The translations under genes were made by a program, and so were the position numbers. From Sciscionella sediminilitoris (GTDB lineage: Bacteria; Actinomycetota; Actinomycetes; Mycobacteriales; Pseudonocardiaceae), in assembly GCF_000737195.2 (NCBI RefSeq), contig NZ_JALM01000081.1, positions 62,001-126,000 on the forward strand: a DNA stretch of 64,000 bases, in the 5' to 3' direction. Shown in pieces: positions 9,601 through 17,437 of this stretch (the stretch's first letter is position 1; each line of letters begins with the position of its first letter). Below the pieces are notes generated by a model that saw nothing but the letters and a program-made list of their open reading frames with translations, ran no database searches and was not told the origin of the DNA.

Positions 9601-10004
9601 GGTTTCGCTACAACGAATCGAACCGGTCCCTCCACATCGGCGACGGTATCATCGCGCCAGTTAGTCCCGAAGTCATGGCCTTCGAGGTTTCCGGGATGCC
9701 AGTTATCAAACACTGGTTCGGCTACCGGAAGAAGAACCCTGGCGGATCCCACTCCTCACCGCTCGACGACATCGTCGCCACTATATGGACGCCCGCCATG
9801 ACCACTGAACTACTCGAGCTCCTCAATGTGGTGGGGCGATGCGTAGCCCTCGCGCCTAAGCAGGACAAGTTGCTGACCAAGATTCTGGCAGGCCCCTTGA
9901 TCACGACCGAAGACCTGACATCAGCTGGGATTCTTCCGGTTCCCAAATCAGCAACGAAAACCCCTAAGCCCGACGACCAGGCCGCACTGTTCGAAACCAG
10001 CTAA
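6699..10004 (+). CDS. Single-chain restriction endonuclease-N6-adenine methyltransferase (type IIG/ISP-like)
   Basis: A 1,101-residue protein with an AAGGGG ribosome site about 6 bp before the ATG. The N-terminal part carries a PD-(D/E)xK-like nuclease signature (Asp77, then Glu91 and Lys93 in YVELKKPG). The middle is a gamma-class N6-adenine methyltransferase: motif I DPAMGTGSF at 376-384 and motif IV NPPY at 496-499. The C-terminal third is probably the target-recognition region. No helicase motifs were seen, so it is shorter than type ISP enzymes of about 1,600 residues. No separate restriction or specificity gene is adjacent; one polypeptide probably cuts and methylates. Codon use is markedly less GC-rich than its neighbours, a sign of transfer. 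It could also be an orphan methyltransferase with a dead nuclease. Confidence 0.8.
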   Translation: MHRSKRVARTNGAPDLNFAVSDFGRAVTRKLITGHGSHEDHLRGPFEKMLAAIANSIGLPITMIGEARLPELALRPDYAVDVASARIGYVELKKPGHGVPDTWSSPSAHDKEQWEKFKLLPNVLYTDGEQFARFKFGKLQGEVARLTPGLDHAGEKLRAPNRVFARVITDFLLWEPEQPRSLEDLIRLTSNLCRLLRDDVAAELDRERTGRSQQQTFSALAMDWRQLLFPNLTDEQFADQYAQTVTFALLLARVEGVSFQGRSIGEIARLLGKKHSLMGRALTILTDQQEHELSIALTTMLRVVSVVDWAAFPDDSYSMLYESFLDNYDPALRRRSGVYYTPAELVSFMTRFVDEVLRKKLGRRLGFADRDVIVVDPAMGTGSFLAEVINAVATTIAADEGPGAVAPHLRELAGRLIGFENQAAPYAIAELRVHSLLKRRHRSEVPHSERRFLADTLDDPDVQALPLGTMYEAINKSRRGANQVKREEPVMVVLGNPPYADKAAGTAPWIENSGSGKDAPGLKAFRKAGNGRHEYVLSNKYVYFWRWATWKAFDAHPGHPSGVVAFVCSAGFLAGPGFAGMREYLRRTADEGWIIDLTPEGHQPPMNTRFFRANQQPICLAVFIRRGGPNPEAPARVHRSSAAGTVSEKIETLKLLTINDVRWQRCADGWQAPFDQSGSEMWVSMPSLPDLMPWAVPGLKPNRTWVYAPEPETLLERWATLIRSPRSEKAEMLKETRDSQIGSEKAHIPGMADHIGTIAAETGPCPTLCRTTHRSFDRKWSIPDFRLHDRPRPPLWYTQSDQQIFVVEQHAHPISAGPALIFSSLIPDMHSHSGRGGRVLPLYRDAAASSANISPGLLEFLSQHLKCAVSAEDLVAYIAAVTAHQGFTRRFAHELRQPGIRIPLTKRGPSWRTAVALGREVLWLHTYGERCVDPAADRPASVPRMKATADRPTVQVGIPDTPDRMPDRFRYNESNRSLHIGDGIIAPVSPEVMAFEVSGMPVIKHWFGYRKKNPGGSHSSPLDDIVATIWTPAMTTELLELLNVVGRCVALAPKQDKLLTKILAGPLITTEDLTSAGILPVPKSATKTPKPDDQAALFETS

Positions 10005-10030
10005 CCAAATCTTCCGAAAACAACTACTCG

Positions 10031-10963
10031 TCAATTCGACGGGAAGTTCTCCGTCACCCACCGCCAGCTGGCCTTGGCGCTGGCGAGCGGTTCGATGGAG
10101 GGCTGGTCGACCTCCACGATGATCCACCCGTCGAAGTTCTCCGGCAGTTCGCGGAGGTGGTCGAGCAGGGGCACTCCGCCGAGTCCGGGCTCGAGGAAGA
10201 ATCCGTTCCCGGTGGAAGCGAAGTAGGGCAAGGGTTCGGCCCGCAGTTCGGCCACCCGCGCGGTGTCGAGGTCTTTGATGTGCAGTCCGGCGATCCGGTC
10301 GCGGTATCGGCGCATCATGCCGGGCACATCGGCACCGGCCCAGTACAGGTGCCCGAGGTCGAATCCGGCGCCGAGCACCGTGTCCGGGATGGCGTCGAGG
10401 ACGTGTTCGACTTCCTCTTGGGTTTCGATCCAGGATCCCACGTGGTTGTGGAAGGCGGGCCGCACTCCTTCGGCGGTCAGGATTTCGGCGGCACGCCCGA
10501 TCGTCTCGGTGAACCGCTCGAGCCGTCCGGCGTCGAAGCCGTGCCCGACCCCCGCGGCGACGTCGAACCGCGGCATACCACCGCCGGTGACCATCTCCGC
10601 GGAGAGGAACACGGTGTCGAGTCCGAGCAGCAGTGTCTCGTCGGCGCCCCAGCGAATCCCGTCGAACCAGCGGAATTCCTCGGCCGATCCCGGAGCCAAG
10701 GTGACGCCGTGTTCCTCGGGCAGCGGCACCGAGAGATAGCCGGGTGCGACGCGCAGTCCGCTCTCTCCGATGAGTGTGCGGTAGGCGCTGATGGTCTGGG
10801 TGGGCAGCACTTCGAGCATCACCGCGGTAAAACCGGATTCGGCGACCTCACGCAGCACGCGCGGTTGCTTGGCCAGGAATGCCGGGTCGGCGAATTCCCA
10901 CCCGCTGGCCAGATCGGTCCACTGCAGGGTGTTGATGGCGAACTGGGAACGGTCGAGCGTCAT
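10031..10963 (-). CDS. Sugar phosphate isomerase/epimerase family TIM-barrel protein
   Basis: A 310-residue xylose-isomerase-like TIM barrel. Likely divalent-metal ligands are the Asp in GFDLGHLYWAG, the His in GLHIKD and the Glu in IIVEVDQP; FHNHVGSW is typical of the family. GAGGAG upstream of the ATG supports the start. It is the last gene of the sugar operon, 31 bp after the GMC oxidase stop. In glycoside pathways via 3-keto sugars such proteins act as 3-keto-glycoside lyases or keto-sugar isomerases; which of these applies cannot be read from the sequence. Confidence 0.85.
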   Translation of the reverse strand: MTLDRSQFAINTLQWTDLASGWEFADPAFLAKQPRVLREVAESGFTAVMLEVLPTQTISAYRTLIGESGLRVAPGYLSVPLPEEHGVTLAPGSAEEFRWFDGIRWGADETLLLGLDTVFLSAEMVTGGGMPRFDVAAGVGHGFDAGRLERFTETIGRAAEILTAEGVRPAFHNHVGSWIETQEEVEHVLDAIPDTVLGAGFDLGHLYWAGADVPGMMRRYRDRIAGLHIKDLDTARVAELRAEPLPYFASTGNGFFLEPGLGGVPLLDHLRELPENFDGWIIVEVDQPSIEPLASAKASWRWVTENFPSN

Positions 10964-10994
10964 GGGAAACTCCTCGCGAATCGATCGGATCGGG

Positions 10995-12506
10995 TCAGCC
11001 GAGCCGGGCCAGCACCGACCGGGCGGCGCGTACCGCGGTCGTCATCCCGGTCAGGGTGGAATTGCACACCAGCGCGGTCGGGACCACTCCGTTGCCTGCG
11101 GCGAACAGGTTCTCGAATCCCCACACCCGGCAGCCCGGATCGCAGACGCTGGTCCCGTCCTCTCCGGTGCCCATCCGCATGGTTCCGGTGAAGTGCAGCG
11201 AACATCCGGGATCCAGCAGCGCGGATTCGGTTTCCGGATCGAAGGGGCCGAGGGCTTCGGCGACCTCGCGCTGCACCTTACGGCCCTGCTCGATCCGTGC
11301 CCGATCGCTTTCGTTCCAGGAGAATCGGACCGTGATCCGCGGCATCCCGGTGGCATCGGTCTCCTGCTCGCTGAACTCCAGCCGGTTCTCGGCGCGCAGT
11401 TCGGTGGGGATGTACACACCGAGACCGACCTGATAGGCCAGATGTGTTCCGTCCTCGGCCGTGCGCACCTGGGTGCTGATCTGGAATTGGAAAGGCTGGC
11501 GTGTACCGCTGTGCGGCTGCCAGTAGTGCTCGAGCATGGTTTCGCCCTCGGCCTGGACGGGCAGGCTCGCCAGATCGAATCCGAGCCGTTCCGGATCGGC
11601 GAGGACCCGCCCGGTGAGGAAGGCGTGCTCGTTGAGGTAACGGCCGAGCGCGGGCGGCCGGATCCCCGAGGCGAACAGCAACTGCGGACTGCGGATGGTA
11701 TCCGCGCACACCACGGTCGCCGCGGCGTGGACCGTTCGTATCGCACCGCTGCGCACATCCTCGAGCCGGGCACCGTGCACCCGGCCATCCGCGTGCAGCA
11801 GCCGGGTCACCCGCATTCCGGTCCGCAGCGTGCACCGCGGATCGCGTGCGGGATCGGCGATCGGCGCAAAGATGACATTGGGTGCGGTGCGGCGCAGCAC
11901 GCCCGCGGTGTCGGGGTTGGCCGCCATCGGCATCGGCTGGATACCCCGCTCCGGGGCGTCCGCACCGGCGAACACCGCCCCGACCGCGTCCGCCATGGCC
12001 CGGCCCGCGACGGTCGGCGGGAACGGCAGCGGGTTGACCCGGAGGAGTTCGGCGGCCCGCGCCAGATCACCGCGCCATTCGGCGGCGTCCAGGAAATCCG
12101 GGATCTCGGCGCCCCACGGGCTCGGTGTGGCCGCAGTCCAGTGCACCCCCATGCCACCCGCGTTCCACGCCAGCGAGGCGGCGGGCATGTCATCGGCGGA
12201 CTCGCCGAGCGAACTCAGGTGATACATCCCGGGTTCCGCGTCGGCCACGCTCTCCCCGACCGACGGGCTCGGCTCGACACCGGTGTAGAAACCCTGCACC
12301 CCGGAAGCGACCCGGTGGTTGTACCGTTCCCAGATCTCCGGCTCGGCCACGTCGTGCAGATGCTGGCCGGGCACCGCACCGATCACCGGTCCCCCGTCGG
12401 CGATCAGGATGCGCATTCCGGGGTCGGCGGCGCGCAGCTCGCTGGCCACCGCAGCCCCCATCAGCCCGCCGCCGACCAGCAGCACATCGAATTGTTCGGT
12501 GGTCAC
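10995..12506 (-). CDS. GMC-family sugar oxidoreductase (pyranose/glycoside 3-oxidase-like)
   Basis: About 503 residues from the GTG at 12506, which overlaps the stop of the upstream isomerase (GTGA). The FAD motif is GGGLMG near the N-terminus; the C-terminal block HFTGTMRMG then GNGVVPTALVCNSTLT resembles bacterial pyranose oxidases and glycoside 3-oxidases of the glucose-methanol-choline family, where His and Asn of this region form the catalytic pair. Expected reaction: FAD-dependent oxidation of a sugar ring hydroxyl (C2 or C3). The frame stays open far upstream to 12920, but that stretch overlaps the isomerase and has no GMC similarity. Confidence 0.85.
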   Translation of the reverse strand: MTTEQFDVLLVGGGLMGAAVASELRAADPGMRILIADGGPVIGAVPGQHLHDVAEPEIWERYNHRVASGVQGFYTGVEPSPSVGESVADAEPGMYHLSSLGESADDMPAASLAWNAGGMGVHWTAATPSPWGAEIPDFLDAAEWRGDLARAAELLRVNPLPFPPTVAGRAMADAVGAVFAGADAPERGIQPMPMAANPDTAGVLRRTAPNVIFAPIADPARDPRCTLRTGMRVTRLLHADGRVHGARLEDVRSGAIRTVHAAATVVCADTIRSPQLLFASGIRPPALGRYLNEHAFLTGRVLADPERLGFDLASLPVQAEGETMLEHYWQPHSGTRQPFQFQISTQVRTAEDGTHLAYQVGLGVYIPTELRAENRLEFSEQETDATGMPRITVRFSWNESDRARIEQGRKVQREVAEALGPFDPETESALLDPGCSLHFTGTMRMGTGEDGTSVCDPGCRVWGFENLFAAGNGVVPTALVCNSTLTGMTTAVRAARSVLARLG

Positions 12507-13438
12507 GCCGGTACCTCCGGATCGGCGAGCACGAGCGGGCGCAGCCTGCGGTGGGCGATCTCCAGGCCACGGGTGACGCGCCCGGAAGTGCCGCCCCATA
12601 CCGGGTCTTCGTGCTCCACCGAAAGGGTTCCGGTGAAGCCGTGTTCGGCGAGCCGGTCCACCACCCGGTCCCAGTCCACCTGGCCGAGCCCGGGCACCCG
12701 GTAGCGCCACCAGCCGGTCTCCCAGGGATCGGACTTGCCGACCTTGCCGAAGAAGCCGTACCGCTGCCGGGCGCGCGGATCGAGTTCCACATCCTTGGCC
12801 TGCGCGTGCGGAATGCGGTCGGCATAGGGCGCGATGGTCTCCACCGGATCGATGCCGATCCACGTCAGGTGCGAGGGATCCCAGTTCAGATAGAGCCCCA
12901 GTCCGAACATCCATTCCCACAGCTCGGGCGAATAGGCGATATTGCCGGGATACCCGTCCGGATGCCAGCCCTCCATGACGCAGTTCTCCACCATCAGCCG
13001 AACACCGCGTTCACCCGCGTACTCCACGAGTTCTCCGAACACGGCCTCGGCCTCGGCCTGGTTCTCCCGCACCGAGCGGCCCGGGTCGCGGCCGATGAAG
13101 GTGCCGACGAGGTCCAGCCCGATCGCCTGCGCGGCGTCGATAGTGTGCCGCAGATGGGCGTGGATCTCGTCGCGGCGCACGGGATCGGGGTGCAGGTTGT
13201 TCTCGTAGTAGGCCAGGGCGGAAATGCCCAGTCCATGGCGCTCGCACAGCGCGCGGGTGCGTTCGGCCTGTTCCGGGCCGAACTCCGCGACGGGCAGATG
13301 TGCGGCCTCGAAGTCCCGGCCACCGGTGCCGGGCCAGCAGGCGACTTCGAGCGCTTCGTAACCGGCTTCGCTTGCCCAGGCTGCGATCCGGTCCAGATCC
13401 CATTCCGGAAGGCAGGCGGTGAGCATTCCGAGTTTCAT
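12503..13438 (-). CDS. Sugar phosphate isomerase/epimerase family TIM-barrel protein
   Basis: A 311-residue xylose-isomerase-like barrel starting at the ATG at 13438, which overlaps the upstream dehydrogenase stop (ATGA). Likely metal ligands are the Glu in MVENCVMEGW, the Asp in LNWDPSHLTW, the His in IPHAQAKDVE and the Glu in LSVEHEDPVW. It is a distant relative of the operon's other barrel (10031-10963). Its 3' end overlaps the GMC oxidase start. Role inferred: isomerisation or lyase step on the keto sugar made by the operon's oxidase or dehydrogenase. Confidence 0.85.
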   Translation of the reverse strand: MKLGMLTACLPEWDLDRIAAWASEAGYEALEVACWPGTGGRDFEAAHLPVAEFGPEQAERTRALCERHGLGISALAYYENNLHPDPVRRDEIHAHLRHTIDAAQAIGLDLVGTFIGRDPGRSVRENQAEAEAVFGELVEYAGERGVRLMVENCVMEGWHPDGYPGNIAYSPELWEWMFGLGLYLNWDPSHLTWIGIDPVETIAPYADRIPHAQAKDVELDPRARQRYGFFGKVGKSDPWETGWWRYRVPGLGQVDWDRVVDRLAEHGFTGTLSVEHEDPVWGGTSGRVTRGLEIAHRRLRPLVLADPEVPA

Positions 13439-14595
13439 CGTTCCACCTTCGTCCACGCGCCCTCGTGTACCGAGCGCAGTACCGCGTCCACCACTCGCGC
13501 CGAACGCAGTCCATCGGCGAAGCCCGGCAAGCCTTCCGGGGTGGCGCCGTCGATGGCCGCGTAGGTGTCCGCGACGAAGTTCTCGAAGCACTGCGCGTAT
13601 CCCTGCGCGTGCCCGGCAGGCAGGTGCGAGAGTCTGCGTTGTTCGGCCGAGCCGGATCCGTTGTCCCGCACCACGATCCGGGATTCCTCCGGCCCGCCGA
13701 GCCAGATGCTCTCCGGGGCTTCCTGATCGAAGACCGCGCTGCCCGTGGAACCGTCGAGCTCGAACCACAGCCGGTTCTTCCGGCCCGCGGCCACCTGCGA
13801 GATGGTGGCCGAGGCGAGTACCCCGCTTTCGGTGCGCAGCAGCAGCGCGGCGGAATCCTCGGTGTGCACCCGGGATCGCGTTCCGGATCCCGCCACCCCG
13901 AAACTCGGGCCGCCGGTGCCCGGCCGGTCCGCAACGGCGACCGAGGTCGCGGAGGTCAGTTCGGTGAACGGGTCCCCGGTGATCCACTCGACCAGATCGC
14001 ACCAGTGCGAGCCGATATCGGCGAAGGCACGGGAGGGGCCGCCGCTTTCCGGGAACACCCGCCAGCTGGAGGCATCCGGGGAGAGCATCCAGTCCTGCAG
14101 ATAGCTGCCGTGGATCAACAGCAGCCGGTCCCCGAGCTCACCGCCCCGCAACCGGGCGCGCAGTTCCCGGACGATGGGGTGATACCGGTAGACGAACGGC
14201 ACCGTGGCCACCAGTCCGGTGCTCGCGGCGAGCTCGGCCATCCGCTGCGCCTGCGCCGGGCTCACCCCGAGCGGTTTCTCGCACACCACGTGCTTTCCCG
14301 CGCGCAGTGCGGCTTCGGCGTATTCGGCATGGCTCGCGTTCGGGGTGCAGATGTGCACCACGTCCACGCGTTCGTCGGCGAGAACCTCTTCGATGTCCCG
14401 GTATCCGGTCGTCCGCCACTGCCGGGCGGCCTCAAGGGATCGTTCCGGGTTCGAGGCAAGCACTCCGGTCACCTCCGCGCCCGCCAACAGCGCGGCCCTG
14501 CGGTGCACGGCGGCGATCATGCCCGCGCCAAGCACGGCCGCACCCCGCGGCCGGGCGCCGCCGGATCCGTTCTGCCGGGGAATCCGCTCTTCCAT
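13435..14595 (-). CDS. Gfo/Idh/MocA family oxidoreductase
   Basis: About 386 residues. The start at 14595 is chosen for GGAAGGAG about 5 bp upstream; the frame is open to an ATG at 14634 without a ribosome site. The N-terminal Rossmann domain has VLGAGMIAAVHR, and CEKPLGVSPAQAQRM contains the conserved Glu-Lys-Pro at the end of the nucleotide domain; the C-terminal half is the alpha/beta GFO_IDH_MocA_C domain. It would interconvert sugar hydroxyl and keto groups with NAD(P). First gene of the coupled operon leading to two TIM barrels and the GMC oxidase; divergent from the ROK regulator. Confidence 0.88.
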   Translation of the reverse strand: MEERIPRQNGSGGARPRGAAVLGAGMIAAVHRRAALLAGAEVTGVLASNPERSLEAARQWRTTGYRDIEEVLADERVDVVHICTPNASHAEYAEAALRAGKHVVCEKPLGVSPAQAQRMAELAASTGLVATVPFVYRYHPIVRELRARLRGGELGDRLLLIHGSYLQDWMLSPDASSWRVFPESGGPSRAFADIGSHWCDLVEWITGDPFTELTSATSVAVADRPGTGGPSFGVAGSGTRSRVHTEDSAALLLRTESGVLASATISQVAAGRKNRLWFELDGSTGSAVFDQEAPESIWLGGPEESRIVVRDNGSGSAEQRRLSHLPAGHAQGYAQCFENFVADTYAAIDGATPEGLPGFADGLRSARVVDAVLRSVHEGAWTKVER

Positions 14596-14656
14596 CGAGC
14601 TCCTTCCAGGTGCCGAGACGAGTGGGTGTCTCACGCCCAGTTCCGTCGTACCGGAA

Positions 14657-14685
14657 CGTTAACCCTCGGACTTTTGACGGTTCAA
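14657..14685 (-). promoter_or_regulatory. Candidate promoter of the sugar operon
   Basis: On the minus strand TTGAAC (14685-14680) is followed after exactly 17 bp by TTAACG (14662-14657), a fair sigma-70/HrdB-like pair about 60 bp upstream of the dehydrogenase start. It lies in an A+T-rich gap shared with the divergent ROK gene, where the operator is also expected. Assignment is by motif only. Confidence 0.45.
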
Positions 14686-14746
14686 GGCAAAAATAAAGCC
14701 ATCTTCAGTCTTTAATCCCGTCATTATTGGTCTACAGTCGGGGACC

Positions 14747-15970
14747 ATGACCGACTGGACCCCCCTGCGACTCTCCCATCCGGACACCTCACCGGCGCAC
14801 GCCGAGGACCGGATCCGCAGTCAACTGCTCCGGCTGATCGCCTCCGGCTCGGCGAACACCCGCGTGGCCCTGCTGCGCGCGACCGGGCTCGCCCGCTCGA
14901 CCCTCAACGGGCATCTCGACGCGCTGCTGCGCTCCGGTCTCGTCGAACTGGGTGCCACCGAGCACAACGGCCGGGGCAGGCCCGCGCAACGCCTCGGCCT
15001 CGCCGCACGCGCGGGCATCGTGGTCGCCGCGGATCTCGGGGTGCACACCAGCCGGCTGGCCGTCGCGGACACCACCCAGGCCGTCCTCGCCGAGCGGCAG
15101 ATCACCCTCGATCTGGCGCAGGGGCCGGAACCGGCACTGGACCGGCTCACCGAGCTGATCACCGATCTGCTCGGCGAACTCGGTATCGACCGCGCGGAGC
15201 TCAGCGCGCTGGCCATGGGCTTGCCCGGACCGGTCGACGCGCAGACCGGATCCCCGGTGCGGCCGCCGATCATGCCCGGCTGGGACCGGTTCCCGGTGGG
15301 CCAGGTGATGGGCGAACGCCTGTCCTGTGCGGTACTCGTGGACAACGACGTGAACCTGATGGCATTGGGTGAGGCGCGGTCCCGCCCGGCCGATGCCGGT
15401 CCGCTGCTGTTCCTCAAGATCGGCACCGGAATCGGCGGCGGCCTGGTGCTCGCCGACGGGCGCATCCACCGCGGCTCCGACGGTGCGGCAGGCGATATCG
15501 GGCATGTCCGGGTTCCCGGTGCGGACGACACGGTCTGCCAGTGCGGGAACGTCGGCTGTGTGGAAGCCGTGGCCTCCGCCGGAGCCGTATTGCGCTCGGT
15601 GCAGCCGGAACAACCCGCGCTGCACAGCATCGAGGATCTGGCGCAGGCGCTGCGCGACGGTGAACCAACCGTGGTGCGCGGTATCCGCGCGGCCGCCGAG
15701 ACCATCGGCGAGGTCGTGGCGATGCTGGTGCACTCCTACAATCCGCGCACGATCACGCTCGGCGGGTTGATCACGGCCTCCGGGGACGATGTGCTGGCCG
15801 GGATCCGCAGCGTCGTCTACCGTCGCGCGCTCCCCCTGGCGACCCGGAATCTGGTGCTCACCCACAGCAAGCTCGGCCGGTTCGCCGGTGTGGCCGGCGG
15901 GATCGTGGCCGCGGTGGAACACACCCTTTCTCCCGGCGGCATCGGATCGCTTTCCGGCTCCCGGACTTGA
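14747..15970 (+). CDS. ROK family transcriptional regulator
   Basis: A 407-residue ROK repressor. The first 80 residues form a winged helix-turn-helix (RVALLRATGLARSTLNGHL); the rest is the ROK sugar-kinase-like domain with the zinc motif CQCGNVGCVE. ROK repressors of this size sense sugars and control neighbouring catabolic operons. It diverges from the Gfo/isomerase/GMC operon and precedes a transporter on the same strand, so it probably controls both. GGGGA just upstream of the ATG is the ribosome site. No ATP-binding kinase role is implied. Confidence 0.9.
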   Translation: MTDWTPLRLSHPDTSPAHAEDRIRSQLLRLIASGSANTRVALLRATGLARSTLNGHLDALLRSGLVELGATEHNGRGRPAQRLGLAARAGIVVAADLGVHTSRLAVADTTQAVLAERQITLDLAQGPEPALDRLTELITDLLGELGIDRAELSALAMGLPGPVDAQTGSPVRPPIMPGWDRFPVGQVMGERLSCAVLVDNDVNLMALGEARSRPADAGPLLFLKIGTGIGGGLVLADGRIHRGSDGAAGDIGHVRVPGADDTVCQCGNVGCVEAVASAGAVLRSVQPEQPALHSIEDLAQALRDGEPTVVRGIRAAAETIGEVVAMLVHSYNPRTITLGGLITASGDDVLAGIRSVVYRRALPLATRNLVLTHSKLGRFAGVAGGIVAAVEHTLSPGGIGSLSGSRT

Positions 15971-16106
15971 CACAGCGCGCCGCGCACCGGACTATTCTTC
16001 TTGTCTCACGCCCGGGAAAGCCGGAAGCGTCGCCGTGCGGCGGCGTCCGCGTGGCCCGCATTTCCTTGTGTGCCACGCGTTATCGATCCTTCCCCGGGAG
16101 AAAGCA

Positions 16107-17426
16107 ATGACGCACACGGGCACTGGCGGACAGTCCACACGGCACCCCGGAACCGGGTTCGTGGTCGCCTACATCGCGACCCTGTTCGCCTGTTATCTCG
16201 CCATCATCACCCCGGCGAACCTCACCGTCGCCCTGCGCATCGGGCAGATCGACCCACAGGGCAAGGTCGGCGGACTGGCGCTCGCGCTCGGCCTCGGCGC
16301 ACTGTGCGCGGTCATCGCCAACCCCGTGTTCGGTCAGCTCAGCGACCGCACCGCCTCCCGGTTCGGAATGCGCAAACCGTGGCTGGTCATCGGGGTGCTC
16401 GCCGGGACCGCGGGACTGATCATGGTCGCCTTCGCCTCGACCGTGGCCATGGTGGTGCTCGGCTGGTGCATCACCCAGACGTTCTACAACGCCACCCTCA
16501 CCGCCGTCGTCGCCCTGCTCCCGGACCAGATCCCGGCGCGTCGGCGGGGCCTCGTCAGTGGGCTGATGGGGATCTGTTTCCCCGTCTCCCTGGTACTCGG
16601 AAGCTTTGTCGCACAGGCGGTTTCCGCGCTTCCGCCGTTCTGGATGTTCGTGCTCCCCGCCCTGCCCGCTCCGATCATGGTGTTCGTGCTGTGCTCGGTG
16701 CTGCACGACCGGCGCCTCGCCAAGGAGAACCGGGCGCCGCTGGCACTGCGCGATCTGGCCCGGACCTTCGCCGTCCGGCCGCGCCGCAATCCGGACTTCG
16801 CCTGGGCCTGCCTGGTGATCTTCCTGCTGTCCATCGGGACCGGGACGCTTTCCACCTATCTCGTCTACTTCCTCTCCGATGGGCTCGGTATCGCGGCCGC
16901 CGAGGTGCCGCACGTGGCGTTCCTGGTGAACCTGATCACCTACGGCCTCGCGGTTCCGACCAGTCTGCTCGCGGGCTGGCTCAACGATCGCCTCGGCGGC
17001 CGCAAACAGACGATGGTGTTCGCGGGCCTGCTGCTGGCCATCGGGCTGTTCACCATCGTGGCGTTCCGCAGCATGCCCGGGCTCTACCTGGGCGCGGCGA
17101 TCACCGGGCTCGGCTGCGGCGGATACTACTGCGGCCATTTCGGGCTGCCCGCCGAACTTCTTTCCGCGGACGACGAGGCGGCGCGGGAGATGGGCGTGGT
17201 GAACATCGCGCTGACGTTGCCGAGTTCGCTGGTTCCGCTCTACGGCCCGCTGCTACTGGCCGTTGCCTCCCCCGAGGGCACCAACTACTCGGTGCTGTTC
17301 GCCTGTGGGATCGTGCCGTGTCTGCTGGCGATCCTCGCGGTGAGCCGGATTCGCCGGCTCCGGGACCGGCCGGACACCGGTGCGGCCAGCGGGACTTCGA
17401 AGGAGCTGAGTCCGGAATCCCGGTAA
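16107..17426 (+). CDS. MFS transporter, probable sugar or glycoside importer
   Basis: About 439 residues from the ATG at 16107, with GGGAGAAAG upstream. It shows roughly 12 hydrophobic segments and the loop-2/3 MFS signature (GQLSDRTASRFGMRKPW) with its weaker repeat in the second half (LLAGWLNDRLGGRKQT). The Asp/Arg pattern of the first loop resembles glycoside-pentoside-hexuronide and polyol carriers. Being 136 bp downstream of the ROK regulator and opposite the sugar operon, it is the likely uptake system for the operon's substrate. Confidence 0.82.
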   Translation: MTHTGTGGQSTRHPGTGFVVAYIATLFACYLAIITPANLTVALRIGQIDPQGKVGGLALALGLGALCAVIANPVFGQLSDRTASRFGMRKPWLVIGVLAGTAGLIMVAFASTVAMVVLGWCITQTFYNATLTAVVALLPDQIPARRRGLVSGLMGICFPVSLVLGSFVAQAVSALPPFWMFVLPALPAPIMVFVLCSVLHDRRLAKENRAPLALRDLARTFAVRPRRNPDFAWACLVIFLLSIGTGTLSTYLVYFLSDGLGIAAAEVPHVAFLVNLITYGLAVPTSLLAGWLNDRLGGRKQTMVFAGLLLAIGLFTIVAFRSMPGLYLGAAITGLGCGGYYCGHFGLPAELLSADDEAAREMGVVNIALTLPSSLVPLYGPLLLAVASPEGTNYSVLFACGIVPCLLAILAVSRIRRLRDRPDTGAASGTSKELSPESR

Positions 17427-17437
17427 TGCCAAGGTGA

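Noticed and set aside
12507-12920. N-terminal extension of the GMC oxidase
   Set aside because: The open frame continues but overlaps the isomerase gene and has no FAD-fold sequence; the GTG at 12506 overlaps the isomerase stop as elsewhere in the operon.
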